Source: Mimachlamys varia
Lineage: Eukaryota > Mollusca > Bivalvia > Pectinida > Pectinidae
Direction of reading: 5' to 3'
Assembly (NCBI GenBank): GCA_947623455.1
Contig: OX392538.1
Coordinates: forward strand, 23,373,001-23,437,000
Length of the DNA: 64,000 nucleotides
Below the pieces are notes generated by a model. That model was given only the letters and a program-made list of their open reading frames with translations. It searched no databases and was not told where the DNA came from. A program made the position numbers and the translations under genes. Positions 12,389-25,658 of this stretch are shown here, piece after piece; positions within the stretch are counted from its first letter, which is position 1; the number at the start of each line of letters is the position of its first letter.

Positions 12389-12396
12389 TATAAATA
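12389..12396 (+). promoter_or_regulatory. TATA box of the EGF/Calx-beta gene
   Basis: TATAAATA lies 55 bp upstream of the start codon at 12444, leaving room for a transcription start near 12420 and a short 5' leader. The same octamer occurs upstream of the paralogue (61224) and of Kunitz gene 1 (31613-31620, minus). Confidence 0.7.
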
Positions 12397-12443
12397 AGGG
12401 TGATTTCTGCACAGTTTTGGAGTTGTCATCATCGTCCAGCGAC

Positions 12444-15400
12444 ATGTCTTACCTACTACCAACCTTCAGCTGTCTGCTTGCAGTGTGTGTTATGTCGATC
12501 ATAACACAAACACGTAAGTACTTGATCAATTACTGTTTTTATTTATCAAAACAATATATAATGGTTTTTAAAAATTCGCAATGAATGACATATTTTGTGT
12601 AAAAGTTCCATTAATGTACCTGTATTAACTTAGAATTTTACTTGTTTTATACTTATTTGACGTTATTTCATGAGGAAGAACACGCTCATCCTTCCTGGGC
12701 ACTTGGCCCTATTCCCTTGTATTTTTACATTACAATGGTTTCGATGTATAATTTTCCTTTGCTCATATTTTGCCCCTAATTTAATGTTTTTCTAATCACT
12801 TTCTAAGACATTTTGCTATTTAAAATCGCATACTGATATATCAATGTTACACAAAATATGAAAAGAAGAGCATAACCAATATACGATTTTCTCACCAGAG
12901 GGAGGTTACGTGCCACCACCACCACCACCATCACGCTGCTGTATAGGGTCCTATCCTAGCTACGGCCGATGTATCTGTAAAGACGGTATCCATCCCGACA
13001 GCGCTCATAAATGTGTCCGTAAGTCGTATTAAAATAATTATATGAAATCTAGTTACACCAACAACTGTAATTGTACTACAATGTATTTGTAGCTATTTCA
13101 TTCAGAAATGAAAATAGTGTTACATGATTTAGTGTAGACGATGCGTGACATCACAAAGTGTTATTGATGTTAGGAACATAATACATTTGTATCCCAGTCA
13201 CCTTCTAACTCAATCAGTCAGCTCAATCAGTAGTGCTCAGAGAATGTGAGTCGTTAGTTTGTCTCCAGATGGAAAACATTAATATACTTTGCACTCCCCT
13301 TAATGACTGTGAGTTAAAACCTGCGTTGCTGTAGTGTGTAAGAATAGTGTGTAAGGCATGCTGCACCTTTTAAATTAAAACTGATAACCTTGTCTATAAC
13401 CTTTTAATTTGTATTTCAGCACCATGTAATGACTATTGCAAAGGGAAACCAAACACTTTCTGCAACCTCAAATCGTTTGAATGTGTCTGTAAAGCCGGAT
13501 TCATAGGCAATCCTCGCAAAGGCTGTTTCCGTAAGTTTTATCTTAAGTGTCTCTGTCAAATAATTATGCATGGTTTTGCTTATCTTCTCGACCGACCCTC
13601 GTTCATGAATTGAACAGAGTGTTTACTTTAATGTTTTTTTCGGACTGACCGCAGTGTTTATATTATCAAAACAGAAGTCAAATTTTATGTACAATAACAA
13701 TTTAGAATACATTAAATGATATATGCTATCTTATGTTATTGCTATATGATATACATCGTTTCCTTCAGGTCTCTTGTTTATGCCAAACAATTAAGTAATA
13801 CAATGTTACTTTGGATCTTGTTATTTCTAACAGCATCATTATTACAGGTATATTACTAACTATATTCTCTTTTACCTGTTGCACAATACACATGCAACAA
13901 TGATTAGTAAGTTTATAATGACATGGGTTTCTTTCAAAACCATGTTGGGGCCTTTCTTCAAACTATACAGTATTACATGTTTATTGCAGCACCCTGTGGA
14001 GGTGACTGTATCACTAACGCTCACTGTGACAAAGGCACCAATAAATGTCAATGTAATGCTGGGTTTATCGGCGATCCGAAAGTCCAATGTTTCAGTAAGT
14101 CATTCCTTGTGTATACTTCGTATGCATTATTATTTTTGACCAATGGTAGCGCTTAGAGTAGATAACTATTATATGTTTAACTTTCACACCATGTGAAAAT
14201 AATAAAAATCTTAAATCATCGCAATGAATTTATAATTTCGCGAAATATTAAACGTGCGTTCAGTAATGTAATTAAAATACCTTTAAAATAAGAACTTGAG
14301 TGGTCGAGGGCTGATATTGCATGTGATATGGATTTACGACCGCCAGTCTGAAAGGGGTCACGTGAATTTAACACAGGGTAGAAATTCAGAATCTAGTACT
14401 AAGTATATGTTAATACAGTATGGAATAGTTATTAGTTTCACGGGTTTTTTCCTGTTGACTATTCCTGATATTGATTCAAAGTTGAAATAATCGTCGATAC
14501 TTATAATCATGCTGTATTAAATATAGTATATTATATTTCATTTTGCCGTAGTTAAATGTCAAGATTGACGTTTCGGAAGAAATTGTTGGGATAAATGTTC
14601 ATTAAATTAACATTTTCAAAATACAAATTTGCACATTACTAGTTTATACAAACATGTTTCTATTGGTATCATATCATATCTTGAATTTCGTTGCTTTAAA
14701 TATTCATGTTTTACCTGTCCTTCAGAACCTAGTGTATGCGAGTTTGCTAGGTCACAATACTCGGTTGAAGAGACTGCTGGAGAGGTTAAAATTCAGGTTA
14801 ACAGAAAACAGGGGATCATCGGAGTTGTGACAGTGAAGTGGATTGCCAAAAGCATAACCGCTACTGAAGATGTTGACTACAGAGGCATAGAGGGATCTGT
14901 TACCTTCCACACCGGCGAGAATACGGAATCCTTTACAATTCAGATCGTCAACGATAATGTAAGTCTATTTTAGTCTTTACTTATTTCCTTTTAGATTTCA
15001 AAAATACATATATATATAAAAGAATATAATTTCATCATCTAACCTTAAATGGAAAATACCGCGTAACATTAAAGTAAACGCTCTGTTATATTTGGACTGG
15101 ATGTTATAAAAATGTGTAATGTCCAGCTAGGTATATGATGGGGAATTACTGCCTAACTGGCAAGCTAGCTTTTCCAGTCTTGCAAACCCGGGAACCCGAT
15201 CATGCTAGTTATGCAACGGTGAACATCGTCAGTAGTTCGATTGGTGACCGCCTGCACGTTACATTTGGGGGCAGCGTATTGACTCTTTGTAATGATGTAA
15301 GGCCAGTTCCTGGTGGCTTTGGAAGGTGCATTGATACACAGAGAAGTATCTACGGATTCCCAGGCCAAATTTTGGGACGAGACTCCTTGGAGAGGGAAGT

Positions 15401-18400
15401 AATGTAATGCCCAGCTAAGAAATACTGTCTAACTGGCAAGCTAGCTTCTTAATGTCCAGCTAGGTATATGAGGGGGTGATACTGCCTAACTGGCAAGCTA
15501 GCTTTTCAAGTCATGAAGTCAAACCCAGGGACCTGCTCTTTCTAGTTAAGCAACGGAGAGCGTGGTTAGTAGTTGGATGGGTGACTGCCTGCACGTTACA
15601 ACTGTGAGAAAATGATATCCTTAACATTGTATTTGCAGTCAAAGCTCGATAAATCTAACTTCGATGATTATTATATTCGATGTGTCGAATTTGCGATAAA
15701 GTCCAGATTTTTACCCTTTTATAGCATTAGTAACTTACTATTAATGAATATAACGTGTATGTGTTTCGAAGTTTTAATATCACCCGTTATGAAAACACTG
15801 AACATTACGACTAATTATTCTACCTGTATTGATGATAAGGATCCCAACTTTGTAATGGTTTCGTCTTGATTATAGGCGGATTTTTAATGTATTTAATACA
15901 TATCAAGACCATTCTAGGTATCAGATAAAGATCAGTCCTGCTTTGAAAAGAAAACGACACATGTAGATATTTTTTCATGAGGTATAGTGCTTGGCACCGT
16001 AGATATATAAGAGACATAACTCGTAAAAACACTTTTCCGTTGACATCGACGGTAAACTTGATGCTCTGTTTATTACCTTGTGCTTGAGCAACAGTGTAGC
16101 ACTACGTTTTTAGGAACAAAAAATAAAAGCAAAATAAGTGCAAAGACATATATTAGTACCAAGGAGCTATTTAAACGTTTTTGAATTATTAATTTCAACA
16201 GTTTTAAACACAAACTGATTTCATAATTGTATAAATGCAACAATGTTTTATAATATGTTATTTTCATATATGTCACTGAGAATTGTTTTTAATCAAATAT
16301 TTTTCACAGATATTTGAAGTGGATGAAACATTTGAAGTAATCCTGACGGAGATAACTAAAGGACACAGTCTCGGCGGTCGGATCAAAACAGTTGTTAAAA
16401 TACATAGCGAAGACAGTAAGACGTTTATTATCTTTCGTGGACACATTGGGTTTAACATACCTTACCTAAATGACTAGGTTTAGAATATTAAAAAAAAAAC
16501 GAGAGGGGAAACATATTTGACAAAGATAGTAAAGCGTTAAGCATACCAAGTTACTCCAATCATATAATAAAGTCACTGTCACTGCTATATATTATAATGT
16601 CATCATACCCAGTATGGATGGGATAAAGATCATTATAAGCATTCCGTGCCAGGAAGGTTAGCGAGTAGCGGAGCGACAAGTAAGATCGGAATTCATATGG
16701 TCATCATATCCTGTATAGAATTATAAGATTAACACAGGGGTGTTTAGATGTAACATAATTTATACAATGTATTAAACCTTCTGTAAAATCGGGGGAAAAA
16801 GTTGATATTCAATCAGCGCATTGTCAACTTCAATATACAGGGGTTACAATCACCTAAGCTCTCTACACACCTGGAATATGTCAAGGCGAAACTGAAGGCA
16901 AGCTCGGTAAAACGAATTGGCCAATCGCTAGGCTGCATGCCTGCATGCCATTTGAAGTATAAAAAAGCGGCAACCGACCTAGTTATTTATCGTTATGTGA
17001 CCACGAGATGTTTATCAACGGGTCGAACCAGTCTTGTCTCAACAATGTGGCACACACGAAGCCTTAAGTTATATCATGACATATTTCAGGGGTGAAGAGA
17101 GCGAAGGTGATCCTTACCACAGGATAACAAGGATGATGTATTGTGTACGGTTGTCCTGTTGGGGGACAAAGATAAACATAACAAATATACTTACATTAGA
17201 ATGTTACGTTCCTAAATACAACAAACTATTCTATCTTATGATAGTATACATGTAATCATTTGAGTTTAGTTCATAGTTATTATCATTTAAGTGAAAGTAC
17301 TGTTCATTTGTTAATTTCCATGGGGTTTTATTTCGCGGATCACAAAATGATTGTGAAGCCTTGATGATATGGCCGCTTTCTAATAATTTTGACTATGTGT
17401 TAAATTTTGGGAACTTTGATGCATTTGCGAATTTTGCGAAAGTAAGACCTTCGCAAAAAATAGCAACAGTAAACACGTAATTATCACTATAATGAACATA
17501 TATTGACTTTTTTGTTTCCAGAACCATGCGGTGGGCCCTGCAAGAAGAACGAATACTGTGATCAAAAATCTCAGAAATGTGTATGTAAACGTGGTTACGT
17601 CTTCTGGAAAGGATTTTGTGAAGGTAAGCGTCTTAAAAAAAAAATAATAATAATGAACATTGTTAATTCATCAATAGTTTAATATGTTTTACTGTTATTT
17701 TTTTCATAGCATTTTTTAGTATATAGTTAAAATGAGGTTTGTAAACATCAGTCTATATGATACAGGATAATCCCTTCTTGAAAGTTCAGATGGGTTGATG
17801 TAGACCAGATGCAATTAAAAAGTGTTTTCCTTGTATTAAATGCTGCTTTTATGCATATAAATGAGCATCTTTTCTCATGTGCATTATACCAAGTGCGTCA
17901 ACTACAAGCATAACTTTTAAAATACGATGTTGATTGAATAAGGCTTGGACTTATTCAGTTTCTTTGATATTTGAGAGGTGTTGACAATGTGGCAGGCCCC
18001 GGTACTATCTATTCAGATATTTTCTTTGATCACGAGCGTATTAATCATTTATTGTAACACCTTCAGAAATTTGTTAACGGGCAAAACCTGTTCAGTTTAC
18101 TTAGTTCTATAAATAAGTTCCATGTTTTACCCATTAAATTTTTCAATCATTAAGCGCGCACGTTTCCTATGTCAGGCGATAATTATTTCGTTTTCTGGTA
18201 CGTTACATCTTCAGCTACATCTGATACGGTTCTGGGATAAATTTGATTTGCGGTTCTAGATATGTTGACGACGCCCCCTCCCACTTCCCTTGGAAATAAG
18301 AAATTAAAATACTAGTAATTAGCAAATGAAAATGATAGTACTATTATCCGTTAAATGACAATTGATATAGTAGGTATTTTAGTGTAACTATTGTATAAAA

Positions 18401-21400
18401 TGGCGGAATACATAGTGTTGTATAAACTGACATTAGATGACGTTTCTAAGAAAGAACGAATTAAGAAGGGAGATCAACACAAATTTGAACTGAAAACATT
18501 AAACATTTTAAAAATGTTGTATTAATACTCCAATATTTAATACCAGAGCCATGCTTCAATGGATGTTGTGAGTACGCGAAGTGTAACGTTCAGACATTCA
18601 AATGTTACTGCATCCCGGGATACTATGGGAATCCAGTGGAAACTTGTGCTAGTAAGTATTAGTATTTTGTTTTTGTTTGTTTTTGTTTGATGACCCATTG
18701 ACAAAATGAGTCGTTTTAGGGCCAAACATAATTGTAAAAACTGAACATTTACAAAATACACCAATAAGAAATAAATATTTAACAAATATATTACTTGTAA
18801 TAGTACGTGTTTATATCACCGTTAGTACTCCTATGGTTACAATGTCATTTCTAACCGTTGTGTCTGTAAGGTCTTCAATGAATTATATCGAACACAAGTT
18901 CTTGTAATGACATTTTAATTTCTGAATGCGAAAGGCACCCTATTTAAGGATTAAATATTTACTTGTTTTGCATGGTAGTACACATTACTAGTTTCATAGA
19001 TTATTCACAAGCTTTACCGAACATAATCTTACAGTGTACATGAATGAAGAACGTATACGTATCAGATTCGTCCGTCAAACCATGCTCGTCGTCTTCTTAG
19101 AAAGTGTCGTATTTCTTTTTGATGATCAGATGCATTTGTTTAGATCTTTCAATAGTAAGCGTTTTCTGCTTCATCGACGATCACCCGCAATATTAATCTA
19201 GGTCAAATAATGGTGTAATACAAACTTACATTCCTTATATGATGGCTATAACGTACAAACATCACATAAGAGCTATTTGCTTCTATTTATCAGAGCCAAG
19301 CGTATTTGAAATAGTGGAAAACAGTTACACCGTAAAAGAAAACGCTGGGCAGATAAATATAGTGGTGAAGAGAATCGGATCGTCCTATGGCACCGTCAAG
19401 GTCACGTGGGTGGCAAAGGACATATCGGCCATTCATGGACAGGACTACGTCAATCACGGAGGAGACATAATCTTTAAAACTGGAGTTACCTCAAGGACAA
19501 TTCAAGTGACGATACTGAACGACCTTGTAAGTCCCTATATCACGCGGTACATAAGTTATTATATGTTATTATTAAGCTTTTGAGCTAATAACTTTAATAT
19601 TTGAAGTTCAACACAAGTAACAACTGTGTAGATTCAAAGATATATACACGGCAAAGCGGAATTTTAGCTCTCTACTAGTGTCTACTGCGGACAACTTGAA
19701 ATCTATACATGTCAAACTTTTGAAATGGGACGGGAAAACCCTCTGACATTTTTTTCCGCCAGCACATTTAAAAATCTACCAAAAGTATACTTTTTTGTAA
19801 AGTTCAATGGAGAATATGTCATTAATTACTATTGAAATTACTCGGAATCACTTTACTTAGACGGGACACATTTTCGGTTGTGACTTACAATCGTAAGAAA
19901 CACTTCTTGATAGGCTGATTTAGCTGTATGAGTCCCGAATGCAGTGAAACTTCCCGGAATAACTTCATTCTGTTTACCTTGCGACATTTGCGTTATTTTA
20001 TGTTTTAATAGTTGGTTCCAGCATTGTTATGTTCGATGAAAGCATAATTTATTATGTCTATGATAAAACAAATGATTATTCAAACTAGTATATCTGTTTC
20101 ACAAACTGCTGGTTACAGTTAATGATTCATACTTCCAACTCCAATCATTTACTATAGCTTTGCTTTGTATGATATATCGAGCATTATTTATGACATTTCG
20201 AACACTTTCCGATTGATTCCACAGATATATGAAAAGACAGAAACGTTTTCTGTAAAGTTAACGGCTGTAAGTACAGGAGGTCGTTTCGAGACCAATAACG
20301 TCTTCGCCATTGTAACTATACTTGATGACGATGGTAAGTAATTTGTTTCACGTTGTTAAAAAACTTTTGTAATTTCAGTGTATACATGACTGTAAGCATA
20401 TGAGAAACATGACATCGTATAAATTGTGGGACGTGCTACCTTGGTAAAATCACTCATCGGTATTATAGGTTTATGGCGTTCATTTGATTAAGAACTTGAT
20501 GTTGTAGTATACAATGTATATGGGAAATAGCATTGAAAACGTTTTCATAACCGATTGGTGAACATTGATTAACAATAATGTATTACTGTAACTTTATAAA
20601 TACAATTGATTATGGTATGACAGTATATACCAGGGTGTCTTAGAATTTAGGAAATACAACTGGGATTCAGTTTGTGTATATTTTCAAACCGCACTTGTCA
20701 ATACTTAAATCAATAGATCATAAATGCAGTAACCTTGTTAGACATTGAATAAATACTCAATTGTTGTTCTTTATTTAAAAGAAATCTGTGGCGGACACTG
20801 TGGAGACAATGCCTTCTGTAACATTACGACTCACAAATGTGAATGCAAACGTAATTTCATAGGGAATCCATACGATGCATGCAGAGGTAATTAATATGAA
20901 AGGAAAATCTTATTTTAAAATGATGCATTCGATAATTATGTTAGTTGTGTTTATAGAAATTTGCACTGCATAATTTCAAAAGAAATTTTACTGTTTCTAG
21001 ATTAAGCAATTTAATGATATACGTTATAATTATACGGAAAGCTTTATTAATAGTACTGCAAAATATATTAATCAAAACCACAAAATAAGTAATTGTAATA
21101 ATATCATTTCAATTTTGAAATTGTTTCTAAAGTACCTTGCGGAGGAAGATGTTTGCCTAATGCGCAATGTATTCACGATGAATGTGTCTGTAACAAAAAC
21201 CTTGTTGGCGACGGTATAACAAAGTGTAGAAGTAAGTAAAACAAATAAAATAAATACTTATCTATTGTGAAAAAATGGCCGTTTTCATTTTTAAATGGCG
21301 ATCACTTATTTCAGATTCTAGCCTATGAATTCACCCGTGAAAAATCACATTTTAAATATTTGTATTCGAATAGAATGGAGACAATGCATTTCAAGTTTTC

Positions 21401-21667
21401 CTTTTTTGTCTGCACTTAAGCAGTTGTTCAGTATTTAAGGCTTTTCAAATATCATTTATCATTTCTGGTTAATAGAATATCGTTATGATTGATGGCATAA
21501 TTATGCGTACATTTTTTATAACAGTTCCCTGTGGTGGAACATGTCCTCCGAAATCCCACTCCCACTGCAACATAAAACAGGACAAGTGTGTGTGCGACGA
21601 CCACTATTCCGGCGACCCGTACCATGGAGGCTGTAAGTGTCTGCCGGGCTATAACGGTGGCTACTAG
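12444..21667 (+). CDS. Secreted EGF-like / Calx-beta domain protein, 13 exons, complete
   Basis: Exons: 12444-12513, 12899-13018, 13420-13530, 13990-14094, 14726-14958, 16310-16415, 17522-17623, 18547-18651, 19294-19526, 20225-20333, 20782-20886, 21133-21231, 21525-21667; phases agree throughout and total 546 codons plus TAG. Residues 1-23 are a signal peptide. Exon 2 has a CC..CxC..C module after a PPPPPP run. Exons 3, 4, 7, 8, 11, 12 and 13 each encode one six-cysteine EGF-like module (PCGGxC..C..CxC..GFxGDP..C), flanked by phase 1 introns so that modules can be shuffled. Exons 5+6 (residues about 136-248) and 9+10 (318-431) each encode a Calx-beta domain split by a phase 0 intron at the same point, with DY, ILND and E.F.V.L signatures. 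No membrane segment is present, so the protein is extracellular. Calx-beta often binds calcium or mediates adhesion. The named role (matrix, byssus, shell or defence) is unknown. Confidence 0.88.
12660..12790 (-). repeat. Dispersed repeat family A, diverged inverted fragment in intron 1
   Basis: GAGGAAGAACACGCTCATCC and the later CTTTGCTCATATTTTGCCCC match the inverted copies at 29215 and 47110 loosely. Assignment is tentative. Confidence 0.4.
15118..15605 (+). repeat. Two copies of a 5S-rRNA-derived repeat in intron 5
   Basis: A unit begins AATGTCCAGCTAGGTATATGA, contains CTAACTGGCAAGCTAGCTT and ends with a stretch resembling the 3' half of eukaryotic 5S rRNA. In the second copy (5S-like part 15523-15592), AGTTAAGCAACG is followed by GGTTAGTAGTTGGATGGGTGAC and GCCTG, which match the box A to box C internal promoter region of 5S genes. 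The first copy (15190-15252) is more diverged; a third, headless partial unit starts near 15405. The 5' half of 5S rRNA is not evident, so this is not a functional 5S gene. A SINE3-like (5S-headed) retroposon or a rearranged 5S pseudogene repeat are the likely sources. Confidence 0.65.
19155..19210 (+). repeat. Dispersed repeat family A, core fragment in intron 8
   Basis: AGCGTTTTCTGCTTCATCGAC followed by ATCACCCGCAAT matches the family A core; only about 55 bp remain, just upstream of exon 9. Confidence 0.6.
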
Positions 21668-21727
21668 TTTACACAGTAGTAATGGCAATCCGTGGAATAC
21701 TTCACCTATACGACTTTGATTTAATGA

Positions 21728-21733
21728 AATAAA
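21728..21733 (+). terminator. Polyadenylation signal of the EGF/Calx-beta gene
   Basis: AATAAA 61 bp after the TAG stop; the identical site is kept at 3652 in the left duplicate. Confidence 0.7.
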
Positions 21734-22219
21734 ACCCTTCCTAGCATAACAAATTGTGTCCGTTATTTTAGCCATTTCATCTAAGACATACTAATGTTAC
21801 TAATAATAAGGGTCTCTATTTGAACACGATGTCATATGGAGTGATGACGTAACATTAAAAATGAATAAAACTGCAGCATACAGCTGTTTCGTCCTCCAAT
21901 GACTCTTCAGTGTTGCTATGGGCCAAAAGGTGAAAATCCAAAAAATAAAAGCGGGAGCGTCAGGTGTGTGGATTCCCTTTAGTTTTTAAAGGGTTCTACG
22001 ACCCGTCCTGCATATAGTCAAGCATGATAAAATGTACACTATTTAAAACAGCGTTACAACAAGTATACATATACTACAATAGTCATATTGCTAAAGAGCT
22101 ATTATGACAAAGAGTAAGCATCATCACATATTTGGTAATTTAAAACTTCAGTAATCTTAAAACATATATTTATAATGAACGGTTGTATGTCGCACAAGAA
22201 GTCGTTTTATATAAAAAAA

Positions 22220-22620
22220 AATCGAGAGTACCAAAGCGTCAACAAAACCCTTATCAAAACTCGAATCGATTAAATTACAGGCAATATATGAACAAAGGAA
22301 ATATTTAAATCAATGGAGACCCTCGTAAAAGTACAAGAGAATCAGACCAAGTATTCCGGAAGAGTACGGGTTTTCTGCTTCATTGACGACATCCGTCATG
22401 CAAATATTGGTCAAATCCAAATAAACATCAATCCTCAAAATGAGAACCGAGTCATCATTGTCAATCACAACAAGTAAAGACACTAATAAGCATACGTAAA
22501 AAAACGCCAACCTTCATATCACACAAATATACAGAATAGCTCTCGATGAGATCACGATGACGACCATAAAACTTGCACATAGTCTTCATCAACCTGCATC
22601 TCTCAAATCCTCGAATCTAT
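22220..22620 (+). repeat. Dispersed repeat family A, duplicate of the 4135 copy
   Basis: Aligns with 4135-4525 through the segmental duplication, with small indels. The core reads TTCTGCTTCATTGACGACAT. The short ORFs of the two copies are not equivalent, supporting a non-coding nature. Confidence 0.7.
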
Positions 22621-23454
22621 GAAATATATATTATATTAAATCATATTATCAAAATATTTTAATGTAAATTGTAGTAAAGCAACCAAAACATTCCATTGGT
22701 TGGGGTTCCCCTACCAATTGATTAGTTTGAGTCATACGCTCAGCAAGTAGATATTGTAGTATTCAGAAAATAGGATTAATGTTGATGTAATTAGCCAATT
22801 GAGAATTGTTTAGCACATTTCTTTAAAAATAAGAGAATTACAAGTTTTCACATCCCAAAATTAAGGACCTTAGTATGCAAATGATCTTTAAAACAAATTA
22901 GTTTTACAAGTCGGCACATACTTTGAATAACATACGTTCCACATAATTGAAAAGCACCAAAACAGAAAATCTTCTTCGGGCAATTTGTTAAATATAGTCG
23001 GTTGCCTATTAGAACAATATTTGTAACCAGACAAAAAGAGTATAATAAATTCACGACAAAAAGAGTATAATAAATTCACGCTTTTATAAACAAAATATAT
23101 ACTTATCAATCTTTTACATGTTTTTAAAAACAGAATAAACATAAAGATATTTTCACTAATTCTGATCGTAAAGTTATCCTTTCTTAATTGTAGCATCCCT
23201 GCTTCGCCTACTTAATGGGGTTTACATGTCGCATTTAATTTGGTTACATCTGGGCTTGTTTAAAAAAAGCTTTTCGTTATAGATGTCGGCTGCTGAAAAA
23301 CAAACGTACGACACAGACAGGGATTCGAAAAATGCATTTTGAAGTGTTATAGTTGTCATCTTTGTCACCTTGAATGATAATAATCTGTGACTTTGAGTGA
23401 TGCCGCGGTACTTACATGTACTTTGATCTCCTGACCTTTATTTGGATGTGACCT

Positions 23455-23530
23455 ACATATATATCGTGGGTGTCGTCGATGAAGCAGAATACACTTACTC
23501 CTCCGGTACACCTGGTGTTATTATCTTTTT
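23455..23530 (-). repeat. Dispersed repeat family A, inverted fragment
   Basis: GGTGTCGTCGATGAAGCAGAA, partner of the fragment at 5275-5345, followed here by about 100 bp that the left duplicate does not have. Confidence 0.6.
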
Positions 23531-23844
23531 CAAGTTTCTCCAGTTATGGTCTTGTAGACACTTTGGGATTCTCTAATATCGGAAGGTTGAGTCGAAGTGC
23601 AGGCACAGCGAGATTCGTGAACTTGGATTAAATTAAGTTTCAGATATTAGATTTTCGAGGGTTTGGTTTATATTATTAACAAATAATATCATCTTAGGAC
23701 GGTCTCCATGTGTATACGATGTTGGTGTGTATGTCTTGAATATGGCGGTATTAGGGAGACTGCGGTTTGTTCATGTAAAGCTATTATATACCCGCTATAT
23801 GTAAAATGGATTGTGAATCAAGTGTCTTACAGATGTATCCATCA

Positions 23845-25178
23845 GGACTGTATTACAGAGCAATCTTGCAGAACAACCATACAGAACTGTCTTTAACAAC
23901 TATTCCTCAAAACTGTCCTACAGAATTGTCTTACAAAACTGTCCTACAGAACTGCCTTAAACAACTGCCATACAGAATTGATCTACAGAACTGTCTTACA
24001 TAACCAACCTACGTAATTGCCCTACATAACTGTCTTACAAAACTTTCCTACAAAATTTTGTTCGGAAGCCTAACAGGACTGTCTTAAACATCTCTCTTAC
24101 GGAACTGTTCTACAGAACTTTTATAAGAAATGTCCTACATATCTGTCTTACAAAACTGTCCTACAGAACTATTCTACAGAACTGTCCTACAGAACTGCCT
24201 GACAGAACTGTCTTACAGATATGTTTAACAGAACTGTCCTACAGAACTATCTTATAGAACTATCAAACATAACTCTCTAACAGAACTGTCATAAAGAACT
24301 GTCCTTGAGAACTGCATAACAGAACTGTCTAACATAAACCAGATATGCTATCGTTGCATCGCGCTGCTGGCCCAATAATAAATAGATATCTGGACGCCAC
24401 AGCATTGTCTTTCAGAACTGCCCTTTTCTGAAATATCTTGCATAACTGTCACACAGAGCTGCCCTACAAAACTGTCCGACATAGCTGTCTTACAGAACCG
24501 TCTTACATAATTGTCTCACAGAACTTTCCTAAAGAACTGTCCTACAGAACTGTCCTACAGAACCGTCCTACAGAACTGTCTCACAGAACTTTCCAATAGA
24601 ACTGTCTAACATAACTGTACTACAAAACTGTCTTACATAACTGTCCTACAGAACCGTCCTACAGAACTGTCTCGCAGAATTTTCCAATAGAACTGTCTAA
24701 CATAACTGTACTACAAAACTGTCTTACATAACTGTCCTACAGAACCGTCTTACAGAACTTTCTTACATAACTGTCTCACAGAACTGTCCTAAAGAACTGT
24801 CCTACAAAACTGTCTTACATAACTGTCTCACAGAACTGTCCTAAAGAACTGTTCTACAGAACTGTCTTACATAATTGTCTCACAGAACTGTCTTACATAA
24901 CTGTACTACAGAACTGTCCTACAGAACCGTCCTACAGAACCGTCCTACAGAACTGCCTTACAGAACTTTCCTATAGAACTGTCCAACATAACTGTACTAC
25001 ATTAATGTCTCACATAATAGTCTCACAGAACTGTCTTACAGAACTGTCCAACATAACTGTACTACATTTATGTCTTACATAATTGTCTCACAGAACTGTC
25101 CTACAGAACTGTTCTTCATAACTGTCCTACAGAACTGTTCTTCATAACTGTCCTACATAACTGTCCTACATAACTGTT
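23845..25178. repeat. 13-bp minisatellite, right copy
   Basis: About 1.3 kb of the same ACAGAACTGTCCT unit as at 5565-7690, about 0.8 kb shorter. Locally it shows a higher-order repeat of several units including CAGAACCGTCCTACAGAACTG, seen for instance around 24540-24750. Confidence 0.9.
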
Positions 25179-25658
25179 CTACATACTGGCAAAAAGACAT
25201 AGAAACTACAGTTAAGTATGTACATCTTTGTTATATATATACCCTTTGACCTCATCGGTAAATAATGCATTTAACCTATTAGCACCTTTGATCAGAATCA
25301 TCTTTACCCTAATTCCGGAAAATATAATGCCCTTAGAATAAATCTATACAAGGATGATGTCACATTTTTAAACATATAGTTTTGCTGTTAATTTGACGCT
25401 CGAGTGATCAACAATAACTAGCCCTCTAAGCATTTTAGGTGTGTTTGTCGTCTCTTGTATGTTTTTTTTTTGTTTTGTGTCTAGTTGTGTGTTTTAGCTG
25501 TGTGTTTTAGATTTTGCAGGGAAAATATAAGGCTTTTTCAGTGTAACGTGAAAAAGTGAACGGCCAATAAAAAAACTACCCGCGGTCATTATTCTACGTT
25601 GCAAAAGTTATCCGGGGTCGATATTTTACAGTAGAAATCTTACACGGCCATCTGTAGA

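Noticed and set aside
15190..15592. Functional 5S rRNA gene
   Set aside because: Only the 3' half resembles 5S rRNA and the two copies differ at key positions.
16802..17255. ORFs of 97 and 73 codons
   Set aside because: They lie in intron 6 of the EGF/Calx-beta gene and match no family; possible repeat debris.
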